A stretch of DNA of 63,899 nucleotides from Paenarthrobacter nitroguajacolicus JCM 14115 (GTDB lineage Bacteria > Actinomycetota > Actinomycetes > Actinomycetales > Micrococcaceae), in NCBI GenBank assembly GCA_001313365.1, contig BBFS01000014.1, positions 1 to 63,899 of the forward strand, given 5' to 3'. Both the position numbers and the translations under genes were made by a program. The notes beneath the pieces are model-generated. The model saw only the letters and a program-made list of their open reading frames with translations. It did not search any database and was not told where the DNA came from. Position 1 is the first letter of the stretch; each line of letters starts with the position of its first letter. Below, one piece after another: positions 31,460 through 41,649 of the stretch.

Positions 31460-32328
31460 GGAGCGGGAAAAAAGCCGCCCGTTCGTGAGGGCTGTTATTG
31501 GGCTGATGAAGGGTGAGGAACAGGCTGCCGTCCAAGGCCCGGCCGATCATGCCATGCCCCCCCATCGGTGCCCCCACAGCGCTCAGTTTCCTGGGCCCAG
31601 GGTCCCAGCACTGTGCCGGACTCGCTCCTGGCAACGCCCATGGAATAGCCCTGGTCACCAAAGCTGGACCACAGCATGATGAGCCTCCCGCTGCCAAGCC
31701 TGAACAAGAACGGGCCGTCAGTGACATACGCGGGGGGGACTCCCTTTCCCGGACGGACGGGACATCCAGAGCGCGGGCCCACGGTGCTTCGGACGCGCTG
31801 AACAGGAAGATAGGCTCGCCCATGGCATGCCGCAGGTCCGGGCTGAGGCGCTGGGCCAGGATGGTGCCGTCATGGACCTGCTTCCACTCATGGCAGAACA
31901 CCATCATGGTGCCCCCTTCATGGTCAACATGGAGCGTACCGTCCAGGCACTCCCAATCAGGTGGAGTGACGGGACCATCGCTCCAGGGTTCGTAGGGACC
32001 TTCCGGCTTGGTGGCAGAAAGTACCTGCGTTCCCCCCCGTGAACGTCCAGGAGCGGTAAACGTCGCAAACATGAAGTAGCGACCTTGATACTCATGCACC
32101 TCAGGCGCCAATACTGTTCCTGGCTCCAGAACCCGTCTGGTGGGCGAAAGGCCTCAATAGGGCCCTCCCACAGCAACAGGTCACTGCTCCGATAGCAGTC
32201 GAATCCAGTGGCCGGCCCCCCGACCAGATGTTCTTGTCGGTGCTTCCGAAGAGCAGGTATTGCCCGCATTCCGGAAGTGTAACCACGTAGGGGTCCCGGA
32301 TCTGGATCTGGTCCAAGTGGTGGGTCAA
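31389..32328 (-). CDS. Glycoside hydrolase family 43-like protein
   Basis: Five-bladed beta-propeller glycosidase of about 312 residues. Early Asp in IRDPYVVTLPECGQYLLFGSTDKNIWSG fits the GH43 general base; QEQYWAPEVHEYQGRYFMFATF and PPAYVTDGPFLFRLGSGRLIMLWSSF are typical blade motifs (W-APEV-E and DGP-L). No secretion signal, so it would act on imported oligosaccharides. TTG start at 32326-32328 preceded by AAGGAG; an ATG at 32361 lacks such a site. Frame breaks near 32215, 32135, 32030 and 31735, plus 31580. Arabinosidase, xylosidase or levanase activity cannot be told apart. Confidence 0.78.
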
Positions 32329-32392
32329 AGCGTGCTCCTTAGGGCGGCCTAAATAGTTCATGGTGAAAACTATTGACGAATATACAGCGTCT

Positions 32393-32404
32393 TGATACGT
32401 TTCA
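32393..32404. promoter_or_regulatory. Candidate LacI-type operator between GH43 and the sugar-binding lipoprotein gene
   Basis: TGATACGTTTCA is a 12-base palindrome with one mismatched pair and the central CG of LacI-family sites (ideal form TGAAACGTTTCA). It sits in the divergent promoter region and could control both directions. No regulator gene is adjacent, so the cognate protein is unknown. Confidence 0.4.
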
Positions 32405-32440
32405 GGAACCGTTTTCTTGAGTCTGAAAGAAGCTTACCCA

Positions 32441-33755
32441 ATGGCGCGTAAATCTCTCCGAAGTATCCGCAAATCCATAGCATTCTTCACGGCGGTAGGC
32501 CTGCTCGGGCTTACCACAGGCTGTTCCAGCCCGACGTCCAACCAAGCCGAAGACGGCCCTGTAGAGATCCGGTTTTCGTGGTGGGGGGGCAATGCCACCC
32601 GTGCCGAATTGACCAACAAGGCCATCAAGGAGTTCGAGGCCGCTAACCCCCCCAACATCAAGGTGAAGCCGGAGTACGGAGACATCGGAGGCTACTTCGA
32701 CAAGCTGGCTACCCAAGTGGCTGCAAACGACGCCCCTGATGTCATCACCATGGGTGGTGCCTACCCGGCTGAGTACGCCAACCGTGGCGCACTGCTGGAC
32801 CTCTCCAAAGTTGAAGGGTCCCTCGACCTCTCCAAAATGGACCAGGGGGGGCCCTGGAAAACGGGCAGGTGCAAAGCAAACAGTACGGTGTCTCCACAGG
32901 TGCCAACGCATTGGCCATCGTAGTGAACCCCCGCCGTCTTCCAAGCTGCCGGGGGGGTAGCCCTTCCGGATGACAGCAAGTGGTCCTGGGATGACTTCGC
33001 CAAGACAGCCGAGGACATCACTGCCAAGAGCCCCAAGGGAACCTACGGGACAGCCACTGTCCTCACGCATGACTCATTGGATGCCTTTGCGCGTCAACGG
33101 GGGAGAATCCCTGTACACGCAGGATGGCCAGTTGGGACTTGGCAAGGAAACCGTACAGGACTACTTCGATTTCTCCGTCAAACTCAGCGAGTCAGGTGCA
33201 GCACCCAGCGCCTCCGAAACCGTGGAGAAGCTCAACGTCAGCACCGAGCAGACACTCATGGGTATGGGGCAGGCCGGCATGATGCTGACCTGGACCAACT
33301 CCTTGACCGCGCTCAGCAAAGCATCAGGGGCCGGATTGAAGCTGCTGAAGCTGCCCGGTGAGACTCCCACGCCCGGCATCTGGCTCCAGTCTTCGCAGTT
33401 CTACACCATCTCTGCCCGCAGCAAGCACACGGATGCGGCCGCCAAGTTGGTCAGCTTCCTGGTGAACAATGAGGCCGCCGCAAAGATTATCCAGAGTGAC
33501 CGTGGCGTGCCCAGCAACTCCGGCATGCGCACGGCCATCCAGGACCTGCTGACACCCCAAGGAAAGGTAGAAGCTGCTTACATCGACCAGATCGGCAAGA
33601 TGGACTTCGCCCCAACGTTCATCGGTCCCACCGGTTCAACCGCCGTCTCCGAGATCACGGCCCGCACCAACACCGAGGTCCTGTTCAAGAGGCTGACCCC
33701 GGAGAAAGCTGCCGAGCAGTGGCTCAGCGAAAGCAAGGCGGCCATCGGCAAGTAG
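32441..33755 (+). CDS. Carbohydrate ABC transporter substrate-binding lipoprotein
   Basis: Extracellular type-2 sugar-binding protein (MalE/UgpB class), about 438 residues. Signal peptide with lipobox: KSIAFFTAVGLLGLTTGCSSP, Cys near residue 28. Body motifs: VEIRFSWWGGNATRAE, EFEAANPNIKVKPEYGDIGGYFDKLATQVAANDAPDVITMGG, WSWDDFAKTAEDI, GMGQAGMMLTWTNSL and VNNEAAAKIIQSDRGVPSN. Start ATG 32441. Frame breaks near 32848, 32930-32950 and 33100; the run at 32648-32654 adds a Pro (ANPPNIK). No permease or ATPase gene follows, which is unusual; it is divergent from the two glycosidase genes and probably supplies them with oligosaccharide. Confidence 0.87.
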
Positions 33756-33758
33756 GTA

Positions 33759-33824
33759 CCCATGTAGGTCGCAGATAATGCCGTTATAAGAGCTCATAAC
33801 GGCATTATCTGCTACCCAGTTGGG
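33759..33824. repeat. Intergenic palindrome, diverged member of the CCCAACTG family, copy 2
   Basis: The core GCAGATAATGCCGTTAT pairs with ATAACGGCATTATCTGC around AAGAGCTC. The outer ends CCCATGTAGGTCGCA and TGCTACCCAGTTGGG resemble the CCCAACTGAGTCGCA ends of the elements at 13840 and 41046. It lies between the lipoprotein gene and the convergent hydrolase gene and could terminate both. Confidence 0.7.
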
Positions 33825-33837
33825 CCGACAGGGGGCA

Positions 33838-34630
33838 TCAGCCAGCGTCGCGGACCTCAAGGTAAGGGTCCGCCCAGGCGCTGATGATCCGCGCAACCCG
33901 TGCTGCCTGGCCCTTCCCGGTGAGGAGATGCTCGCTGCCCTCCAGGGAGATGAAACTCCGGGGGGTGTCGGGCAGTCCTGAAGATCTCGCTGGCGTTGTC
34001 GATTCCCACGGTGTTGTCGGTGGGGGAGTGCATCACCATGAGCGGCTTGTGGAGGGTGCGGATGCAGTCGCGCAGATCGGCGCGTTCCACGTCCTCCACA
34101 AAGTGGCGGCGAACCTCCATGGGCCGTCCGCCAAGGTCAACCACCGCGCTGCCATCGCGCAGGATGGACTCGATCTCGGTGTCGAACATGTGCTCAACAT
34201 GTTTGGGCTCGTAGGGTGCGCCAACCGTCACGACGGCGTTGAGGCCGGGAATGTCGCGGGCTGCGGCCAGCACCGCTGCGCCTCCAAATGAGTGGCCCAC
34301 CAAGAGCGAGATTCCCCCCCGGCCTTGCTCCCGCATGAAGTCCGCAGCCAGGATGGTATCGGCTACCTTGACGCTGAAAGACCCCCCCGCAGACCATTCA
34401 CCTGCGGAACTGCCCAAGCCCAGGTTGTCGAAGCGCAGCATCCCCCCCACACCTTGCTCCGCGAGTCCTTTGCAGATCCGGGATGCGGCGGGGGGGCTGT
34501 CCTTGCCGAGAGTCAGGCCGTGCGAGTACAGGCCCCCAGCCCCCGGACGGGGGCCCTCAGGCACGTCTACGACGCCGGCCAGGGTGTCGCCGGTACTTCC
34601 CGTGAAGCTGATCTTCTCAGAGCGTGACAC
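33838..34630 (-). CDS. Alpha/beta hydrolase
   Basis: About 263 residues. Nucleophile elbow GHSFGG (about residue 110), YSHGLTLGKDSPAASRICKGLAEQGVGMLRFDNLGLGSS around the oxyanion region, acid in MVMHSPTDNTVGIDNA and catalytic His in FISLEGSEHLLTG; together a complete Ser-Asp-His set. GTG start at 34628-34630 with AAGGAGATC nine bases upstream. Frame breaks near 34495, 34440, 34385, 34315 and 33975, mostly at 7-C or 7-G runs. Resembles bacterial serine-aminopeptidase-like esterases of the YjfP/OsmC-associated type. Substrate unknown. Confidence 0.82.
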
Positions 34631-34760
34631 GCTGATCTCCTTGCGTTGCGGTGACGGTTGCGGTGTAACCCGGTTACGGACGCGGATTAACGACGACGCG
34701 CACCCACCATCAGTGGTGAGCGGCGCCGTCGTCGTTTGGTTCCTTTGGGGACCGGCGAAA

Positions 34761-35545
34761 CTAGATCTTGCGGGCCAGGATGGCCTGCTTGACCTCGGCA
34801 ATTGCTGGGTCACCTGGATGCCACGGGGGGGCATGCTTCCGAGCAGTTGAAGGTGGTGCGGCAACGCCACACGCCTTCTTTGTCGTTCAGGATCTCAAGG
34901 CGCATGTCGCCGGCGTCATCACGGGAATCGAAGATGAAGCGGTGGGCGTTGACGATGGCAGCCGGACCGAAGTACTGGCCATCGGTCCAGAAGACCGGGC
35001 AGGACGAGGTGCAGGCGGCGCACAGGATGCACTTGGTGGTGTCGTCAAAGCGCTCACGGTCCTCGACGGACTGCAGGCGTTCCTTGGTGGGCTCGTGGCC
35101 CTTGTTGATCAGGAACGGCATGACTTCGCGGAAGGACTGGAAGAAGGGTTCCATGTCCACAATCAGGTCCTTCTCCACGGGGAGGCCCTTGATCGGCTCG
35201 ACGGTGATGGCTTGGTGGTGTCCAGGTCCTTCAGCAACGTCTTGCAGGCGAGGCGGTTGCGGCCGTTGATGCGCATGGCATCCGAACCACACACGCCGTG
35301 GGCGCAGGAGCGGCGGAAGGAAACGCTGCCGTCAATCTCCCACTTGACCTTGTGGAGGGCATCCAACACGCGGTCCGTGCCGTACATGGTCAGTTTGTAG
35401 TCATCCCAGCGTGCTTCGTCCGAGATTTCGGGATCGTAGCGGCGGACACGCAGCGTGATGTGGAAGGTGGGGGGGATTTCACCGTCGCTGCAACGCTTGC
35501 CGGGAGCTCGATCTTGGAAGCGGGCTCTGCCATTTCGGTCGTCAT
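34761..35545 (-). CDS. sdhB: Succinate dehydrogenase iron-sulfur subunit
   Basis: Carries electrons from the flavoprotein to quinone through [2Fe-2S], [4Fe-4S] and [3Fe-4S] centres. Cys ligands: RRSCAHGVCGSDAMRINGRNRLACKT for the 2Fe-2S site, TKCILCAACTSSCPVFW and FNCSEACPRGI for the others. About 261 residues. ATG 35543-35545 shares its A with the sdhA stop (TAATG), so translation is coupled. Frame breaks near 35480, 35205 and 34825-34830. Last gene of the sdhCDAB operon; ends KQAILARKI. Confidence 0.95.
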
Positions 35546-37349
35546 TAGTACTTACGCTCCATCGGCTCGTAACGGGTGAAGATGACGGGCTTCGTCTCAA
35601 GACGGATGCCCGCAACAGATTCCGCCGAGGAGTCGACGGTGACGGAAGTGTCCAGGTAAGCCATGGAGTGCTTCATGAACTTCTCGTCATTGCGGTCCGG
35701 GAAGTCCTCGCGGTAGTGGCCACCGCGCGACTCTTCACGGTGCAGCGCACCGACGGTCATGACCTTGGCCATGTCCAGCAGGAAGCCCAGTTCCACTGCT
35801 TCGAGGAGATCCAGGTTGAAGCGCTTGCCCTTGTCCTGAACGGTAACGTGCTTGTACCGCTCTTCGAAGGAAGCGATGTCGCGGAGGACCTGCTCCAGCG
35901 ATTCCTTGGTGCGGAACACCTGCATATTGGCGTCCATGGTGTCCTGCAGTTCCTTGCGGATCTGCGCAACACGCTCGGTGCCGTTGCCGGTGAGCAGGCC
36001 GTCCAGGATGCCGCGGGTCATTGCCTCGGGGTCCTCGGGAAGCTCCACGTAGTCAGCTGTCTTGGAGTACTCCGCAGCGGCGATGCCCGCGCGCTTGCCG
36101 AACACGTTGATGTCCAGCAGCGAGTTGGTGCCAAGACGGTTTGAGCCGTGCACGGAGACGCAGGCAACTTCACCGGCTGCGTAGAGGCCCGGCACGATTG
36201 TGTCGTTGTCCTGCAGCACTTCGGTGGTGATGTTGGTGGGGATGCCGCCCATGGCGTAGTGCGCCGTGGGGGGGAACACGGGAACGGGATCGGTGAACGG
36301 TTCCACACCAAGGTAGGTGCGGGCGAATTCGGTGATGTCCGGAAGCTTGGCCTCAATGTGCGCAGGCTCAAGGTGGGTCAGGTCCAGGAGGACGTAGTCC
36401 TTGTTCGGACCACAGCCACGGCCTTCGCGTACTTCGTTGGCCATTGCGCGTGCCACGATGTCACGGGGTGCGAGGTCCTTGATGGTGGGGGGCGTAACGC
36501 TCCATGAAGCGCTCACCCTCCGAGTTACGCAGGATGGCACCTTCACCACGCGCACCCTCGGTGAGGAGGATGCCCAGGCCGGCGAGGCCGGTCGGGTGGA
36601 ACTGGAAGAACTCCATATCTTCCAGGGGGATGCCGCGGCGGAACGCGATGCCCATGCCATCACCGGTGAGGGTGTGCGCGTTGGACGTGGTCTTGAAGAC
36701 CTTGCCGGCGCCGCCGGAGGCGAACACCACGGACTTGGCCTGGAAGACGTGCAATTCACCGGAGGCGAGGTCGTAGGAAACCACGCCGGCAACACGCTTC
36801 TGCTTGTACGGGGGTTCCGTCTTCGCGTACTGCGTCTTCTTCGACGATCAGCAGGTCAAGGACGTAGTACTCGTTGTAGAACTCAACGTTGTGCTTGACG
36901 CAGTTTTGGTACAGCGTCTGCAGGATCATGTGACCCGTACGGTCGGCTGCATAGCAAGCACGGCGGACGGGAGCCTTGCCGTGGTCACGGGTGTGGCCAC
37001 CGAAGCGGCGCTGGTCAATCCGGCCCTCGGGCGTGCGGTTGAACGGCAGACCCATCTTTTCCAGGTCCAGCACGGCGTCGATGGCTTCCTTCGCCATGAC
37101 CTCGGCTGCGTCCTGGTCAACCAGGTAGTCGCCACCCTTGATGGTGTCAAAGGTGTGCCATTCCCAGTTGTCTTCTTCGACGTTGGCCAGTGCTGCGCAC
37201 ATTCCACCCTGGGCTGCACCTGTGTGCGAGCGGGTGGGGTAGAGCTTGGTCAGTACCGCGGTGCGTGCTCGCTGACCGGATTCGATCGCGGCGCGCATGC
37301 CGGCGCCACCTGCACCGACAATGACGACGTCGTACTTATGGACCTGCAT
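35545..37349 (-). CDS. sdhA: Succinate dehydrogenase flavoprotein subunit
   Basis: Oxidises succinate to fumarate with covalent [21 protein letters not shown] is the dinucleotide fold, [16 protein letters not shown] contains the FAD-linked His, and active-site motifs include [18 protein letters not shown] and [21 protein letters not shown]. About 601 residues. ATG 37347-37349 ([12 protein letters not shown]). Two frame breaks, near 36815 and 36492. The 7-G run at 36268-36274 reads [11 protein letters not shown] where the family has [10 protein letters not shown]. Confidence 0.96.
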
Positions 37350-37419
37350 ACCAGATGCTCTCTCTTTCAAAAATTCAGATGGTCGGCGGAGGCTGCTCCG
37401 CTACGTCAGGCGAACCGGC

Positions 37420-37931
37420 TTACTCCAGGGAGCGGCCGGAAGGCGCCGCTACGGGGGCCGGGCAGAAACCGCCAGGCAACTGAACGCCGTCGACGACGGG
37501 GGGGCACGGGTTGAAGGTGAAGATCACCAGCGTGCCGAGGATGATGATGACCAGGGTGGCCGCGTAGAGGACCATCTTGAGCCAGAAGCGCGTGGAATCC
37601 TTCTCGCGTAGTCGTTGATGATGGTGCGGACGCCGTTGGTGCCGTGCAGCATGGCAAGCCACAGCATGGCAAGGTCCCAGAACTGCCAGAACGGATCGGC
37701 CCACTTGCCGGCAACGAAGCCGAAGTCGATTGCATGGATGCCCTCGCCCACCAGCAGGTTCACGAACAGGTGGCCGAAGATCAGCACCACCAGGACGATG
37801 CCGGAGAGACGCATGAAGAGCCAGGCGATCATTTCGAAGTTGCCACGGCTGGAGCCGGTGCGGTTGTACTTCGGAGCGATCTTCCCGGAGCCGATTTTTC
37901 CGCTGCGTGGGGGGGATTCGATGGTTGTCAT
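37420..37931 (-). CDS. sdhD: Succinate dehydrogenase membrane anchor subunit
   Basis: Hydrophobic anchor with three helices: MIAWLFMRLSGIVLVVLIFGHLFVNL, WQFWDLAMLWLAMLHGTNGVRTIINDY and MVLYAATLVIIILGTLVIFTF. The His in LIFGHLF and the HGTNGVR motif match the haem and quinone-binding positions. About 170 residues, extended by a C-terminal NPCPPVVDGVQLPGGFCPAPV tail containing two Cys. Frame break near 37610. Starts 3 bases after sdhC and is cotranscribed. Confidence 0.9.
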
Positions 37932-37934
37932 GGC

Positions 37935-38318
37935 TTAGTGGCCTCCCAGCGCGAGGGAAAGGTGGCGGATGGCGAAGCCTGCGAACGTGACAAGCCACAG
38001 CGCAAGCACGACCCACAGCAACTGGCGCTGGTACTTCGCGCCCTTCTTCCAGAAGTCGATGGCGATCACACGCAGGCCGTTGAAGGCGTGGAAAATGATC
38101 GCGGCGACCAGGCCCGTTTCACCCAGGGCCATGAGGGGGGGGTTCTTGTATGCGCCAATGACGGCGGTGTAGGCCTCAGGGGACACGCGCACCAATGAGG
38201 TGTCCAGCACATGGACCAACAAGAAGAAAAAGATCACTACACCTGTAATGCGGTGTCCAACCCAGGACCACATGCCTTCACGGCCGCGGTACAAGGTGCC
38301 AGCTGGTTTTGTCGGCAC
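37935..38318 (-). CDS. sdhC: Succinate dehydrogenase cytochrome b556 subunit
   Basis: Membrane subunit of 127 residues, one of the few genes here with an unbroken frame. MWSWVGHRITGVVIFFFLLVHVLDTSLV holds the haem/quinone signature and ligand His, followed by GLVAAIIFHAFNGLRVIAIDFW and LLWVVLALWLVTFAGFAIRHL. GTG at 38318 with AGGAAGG upstream. First gene of the sdhCDAB operon. Confidence 0.93.
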   Translation of the reverse strand: MPTKPAGTLYRGREGMWSWVGHRITGVVIFFFLLVHVLDTSLVRVSPEAYTAVIGAYKNPPLMALGETGLVAAIIFHAFNGLRVIAIDFWKKGAKYQRQLLWVVLALWLVTFAGFAIRHLSLALGGH

Positions 38319-38408
38319 TGATTAAACCTTCCTGCAACACAGCGGCGCTGGCATGGGATCCACGCGGGGGGGAACGCCTGCTGCGAGAGCACTCGTAGCT
38401 CACGCCTA

Positions 38409-38437
38409 AATCTAGGCTTCGCTAACAGCATATTCAA
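38409..38437 (-). promoter_or_regulatory. sdhCDAB promoter
   Basis: On the minus strand TTGAAT (38432-38437) and TAGATT (38409-38414) are separated by exactly 17 bases, an ordinary housekeeping sigma promoter about 90 bases before sdhC. The sequence around the -10 element (CCTAAATCTAGG) is itself palindromic. Confidence 0.6.
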
Positions 38438-38565
38438 TTTAGGACGGGCTTCTCTGCTTGTTAATTCCATGTTTCCTGCCGATATTCAGGCGATTTTCGG
38501 CACTGCCTGAGACGAACGCCACACGTGTGTCCTGCTGCGGGGGGGGCTTGCCGCCCGGCACAGGA

Positions 38566-38571
38566 TAAAGT
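38566..38571 (+). promoter_or_regulatory. -10 element of the leaderless manC promoter
   Basis: TAAAGT ends six bases before the GTG start at 38578, with no ribosome binding site between. Confidence 0.45.
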
Positions 38572-38577
38572 GTTGCG

Positions 38578-39716
38578 GTGAGTACAGAAGACGCGAAATA
38601 CCCGGAATCGCCATTGAACCGCTTCCATGCGGTTATTCCGGCGGGCGGTGTGGGGGGGACCCGGCTATGGCCACTCTCGCGTGCCGCTGCGCCCAAGTTC
38701 CTCCACGACCTGACCGGTTCCGGCAGCACGTTGTTGAGGGCTACCTATGACCGCCTGGAACCTTTGGCTGGTGAACGGGTCCTTGTTGTTACCGGCGAAG
38801 CGCACCGCGCCGCCGTGTGCCGCCAGCTCCCCGAAGTGGGGGATGACGAGTTGGTGTTGGAAAGTGAGCCCAAGGACTCCGGTGCCGCCATCGGGCTTGC
38901 CGCAGCCATCCTTTACCGACGCGATCCGGACACCATCATGGGGGGGTCCTTTGCCGCGGACCAGGTCATCAGCCCGGACGATCTCTTCCAGGAGACCGTG
39001 CGCGAGGCGATCTTTACTGCGGCCACCGGCAAGATCGTCACCATCGGCATCAAGCCGACCCATCCCTCCACTGGATTCGGTACATCCGCTCCGGTGCGGC
39101 ACTGAATGTTGAGGGCGCCCCCGAATGCGCTTGCTGTTGCAGAGTTCGTCGAGAAGCCCAGCCAGGAAGTGGCCAACAAGTACGTCGAAGCCGGGGATTA
39201 CGTCTGGAATGCGGGCATGTTCGTCGCTCCGGTGGCTCTCATGCTCAAGCACCTTGAGGCCAACCAGCCGGAGCTGTTCAAGGGCCTTCAGGAAATCGCC
39301 GACGCTTGGGATACGCCGCAGCGCTCGGAAGTGACGTCGCGCGTGTGGCCCACGTTGCCGAAAATCGCCATCGATTACGCCGTGGCTGAGCCCGCAGCGG
39401 AAGCTGGAGACGTCGCGTCGTGCCTGGCACTTTCCGTTGGGACGACGTCGGCGACTTCGCCGCGATCGGGCGCCTCAACAACGCAGGCGACGTCGACGAA
39501 GTAACGGTGCTTGGCGAGGGCGCACGCGTCTTCGCGGAGAACGCCAGCGGCGTGGTGGTGTCCGATACCAAGCGCGTCATCGCGTTGATTGGTATCAAGG
39601 ACGTGGTCATTGTGGACACGCCGGACGCACTTCTGGTCACCACCAAGGAACACGCCCAACTGGTCAAGGGCACTGTTGACGCCCTTAAAGCCAGTGGAGA
39701 CACGGACGTGCTGTAA
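38578..39716 (+). CDS. manC: Mannose-1-phosphate guanylyltransferase
   Basis: Makes GDP-mannose for glycoconjugates. Motifs: FHAVIPAGGVGTRLWPLSRAAAPKFL (nucleotidyltransferase signature and pyrophosphorylase Lys), DTIMGSFAADQVI, IGIKPTHPSTGFGYIRSG, FVEKPSQEVANKYVEAGDYVWNAGMF and FRWDDVGDFAAIGRL. About 379 residues, so it lacks the isomerase half of bifunctional ManC-PMI enzymes. GTG 38578. Frame breaks near 39082, 39110 and 39415. G runs at 38652-38658 and 38940-38946 add Gly codons (GGVGGTRLW, TIMGGSFAAD). Confidence 0.92.
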
Positions 39717-39735
39717 AGCAATTGCTTATACCGTG

Positions 39736-39788
39736 AGCCACCTCTTTGGTTGTCCTGCGTCTGAACGCAGCGTAACCAAGAGGTGGCT
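39736..39788 (+). terminator. Intrinsic terminator after manC
   Basis: AGCCACCTCTTTGGTT pairs with AACCAAGAGGTGGCT across an inner small hairpin (CTGCGT-CTGA-ACGCAG), followed by TTTCGTTCTT. Confidence 0.88.
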
Positions 39789-39814
39789 TTCGTTCTTCGG
39801 GTGCCGCGCATGGC

Positions 39815-39820
39815 TAGAGT
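39815..39820 (+). promoter_or_regulatory. -10 element of the leaderless M20 amidohydrolase promoter
   Basis: TAGAGT ends six bases before the GTG at 39827. Confidence 0.45.
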
Positions 39821-39826
39821 TGTGAC

Positions 39827-41044
39827 GTGCGCAATTACACGACTGAAACCGAGCCCGCTCCCGTTGTGAGTCCTTGGTTGATGAACTGCTTCCCGGACTC
39901 ATCGACTTCCGGCGTGACCTCCATGCGCACCCCGAGCTTTCCTTCAAGGAATTCCGCACCACCGACAAGCTGGTGGAGCGCCTTGAGGCAGCCGGGCTGA
40001 AGCCGCGGCGCCTGGAGGAGACCGGACTGACGGTGGACGTGGGCGAGGGCCCCCCCATTGCCACAGCCCTTCGCGGGGGATATCGACGCACTGCCGATCA
40101 TTGAGGAAACCGGCCTGCCGTTCGCGTCGAAGAACCATGGTGTCACCCACGCTTGCGGCCACGACGTCCACACCACTGCCATGCTCGGCATCGCCTCACG
40201 CTGCAACGGATGCACAAGAACAATCCGCTGGGGGGGCACGGTCCGGATCATCTTCCAGCCTGCCGAGGAAACCATGCCGGGCGGCGCACTGTCCTGCATT
40301 GAGCAGGGAGTGCTTGAAGGCGTGCCGCGTATCCTGGCGCTGCACTGCGATCCCCCCCGGATCAACGTGGGCCAGATCGGTACCCGCATCGGTGCCATTA
40401 CCTCCGCCTCGGACACCATCAAGATTGAGCTCTCCGGACGCGGCGGACACACGTCGCGTCCGCACCTCACCGAGGACCTCGTCTTCGCGTTGGCGCAAAT
40501 AGCGGTCAACGTCCCGGCTGTCCTTTCGCGTCGGGTGGATGTCCGCAGCGGCGTATCGGTGGTGTGGGGGGGCAAATTTCGGCCGGCTCCGCACCGAATG
40601 CCATCCCGGGCTCCGGCTACATGGCCGGAACCATGCGTTGCCTGGATCGCGATGCCTGGCATAGCGCGGGGGGGAGTTGTTGGACGACGTCGTCAGGCAG
40701 GTCGCCGCGCCCTACGGCGTGGACGTCCATCTTGAACACACCCGCGGCGTGCCGCCGGTAGTGAACTCCGAGCATGAAACGGCCCTCATCGAAGCCTCTG
40801 CCCGCGCGGAACTCGGCGAAAACGCGGTGGTCCTCACTCCTCAGTCCATGGGTGGCGAGGACTTCGCCTGGTTCCTGGCCGACTTGCCAGGGGGGGCCAT
40901 GATGCGCCTGGCACGCACACCCCCGGTGGCGAAGAATACGACCTCCACCGTGGTGACTTCATCGTTGATGAGCGCGCACTCGGCTACGCCATCCGCGTGC
41001 TGACGGCCGCTGCCCTCCGCACCATCCGCGATCTCGAACAGTAA
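39827..41044 (+). CDS. M20D family amidohydrolase/peptidase
   Basis: Metal-dependent amidohydrolase of the hippurate/N-acyl-amino-acid hydrolase group, about 405 residues. Metal ligands: THACGHDVHTTAMLG (Cys and His), QPAEETMPGGA (Glu-Glu), ALHCDP (His in the conserved LH) and the late SMGGEDFAWFL. The dimerisation domain contains ELSGRGGHTSRPHLTEDLVFAL. GTG 39827 (VRNYTTETEPAPV). Frame breaks near 39870, 40058-40075, 40200, 40230, 40565-40670 and 40890-40925. Substrate unknown; IAA-amino acid or N-acetyl-amino acid hydrolases are close relatives. Confidence 0.88.
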
Positions 41045-41045
41045 A

Positions 41046-41111
41046 CCCGACTGAGTCGCATTTAAGCGCGTTTTGAGCTGTCAGAACGCGCTTAAATGCG
41101 ACTCAGTTGGG
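41046..41111. repeat. Intergenic palindrome, CCCAACTGAGTCGCA family, copy 3
   Basis: A 66-base inverted repeat with outer arms CCCGACTGAGTCGCA and TGCGACTCAGTTGGG and inner arms TTTAAGCGCGTTTTGAGC and its near complement. It matches the element at 13840-13905 over almost its full length, including the same total size. Confidence 0.88.
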
Positions 41112-41132
41112 TGCGGGCGGCCGGGATAGGTT

Positions 41133-41153
41133 GTGCACAATTGAATTGTGCAC
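41133..41153. promoter_or_regulatory. OhrR operator
   Basis: TGCACAATTGAATTGTGCA is a palindrome around a single central G and contains ACAATT-N-AATTGT, the known OhrR box core. It lies directly upstream of the -10 element TATCGT (41154-41159) of the ohrR gene, so OhrR would repress its own operon until oxidised by an organic hydroperoxide. Confidence 0.85.
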
Positions 41154-41166
41154 TATCGTTTTAGTC

Positions 41167-41597
41167 ATGAGTGATGCACCCCGCCTCCGCCACCAGGTCT
41201 GCTTTGCGCTGTACTCGGCATCCAAAGCGGCGACGGCGGTCTACCGTCCTGTGCTGGAGGACCTTGGCCTGACGTACCCGCAGTACCTGGTGATGCTGGT
41301 CCTCTGGGAGCAGGAACCGCGCAGCTCCGCGAACTCGGTGCTGAACTGGGCCTCGACTCGGGCACCTTGTCGCCCCTGCTCAAGCGGCTGGAGGCCATGG
41401 GGCTGGTGGAACGACAGCGCTCGGCCGAGGATGAGCGCCGGGTGGACGTGTCCTCACCGAGGCAGGCACCGCCTTAAGTGCCCGGGCAGGCTGTGCCCAA
41501 GCGTCTCGCAGATGCCGCCGGCCTATCGCCCGATGAAATCGAGCAGCTACACGCAACGCTCGGCAAGCTCACGGCAGCGCTGAACAGCTCACTCTGA
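41167..41597 (+). CDS. ohrR: MarR-family organic hydroperoxide sensor OhrR
   Basis: Redox-sensing repressor of about 143 residues. The reactive Cys is in the N-terminal [42 protein letters not shown], exactly the OhrR pattern, and the wing region is [38 protein letters not shown] 41167, seven bases after a TATCGT -10 element. Frame breaks near 41333, 41453 and 41488. Next genes are its expected target ohr and an oxidoreductase. Confidence 0.92.
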
Positions 41598-41649
41598 CAA
41601 ACCTCCGGAAAATCCCGGGACATCCATTCCCAAAGAGAACGGAAACACC

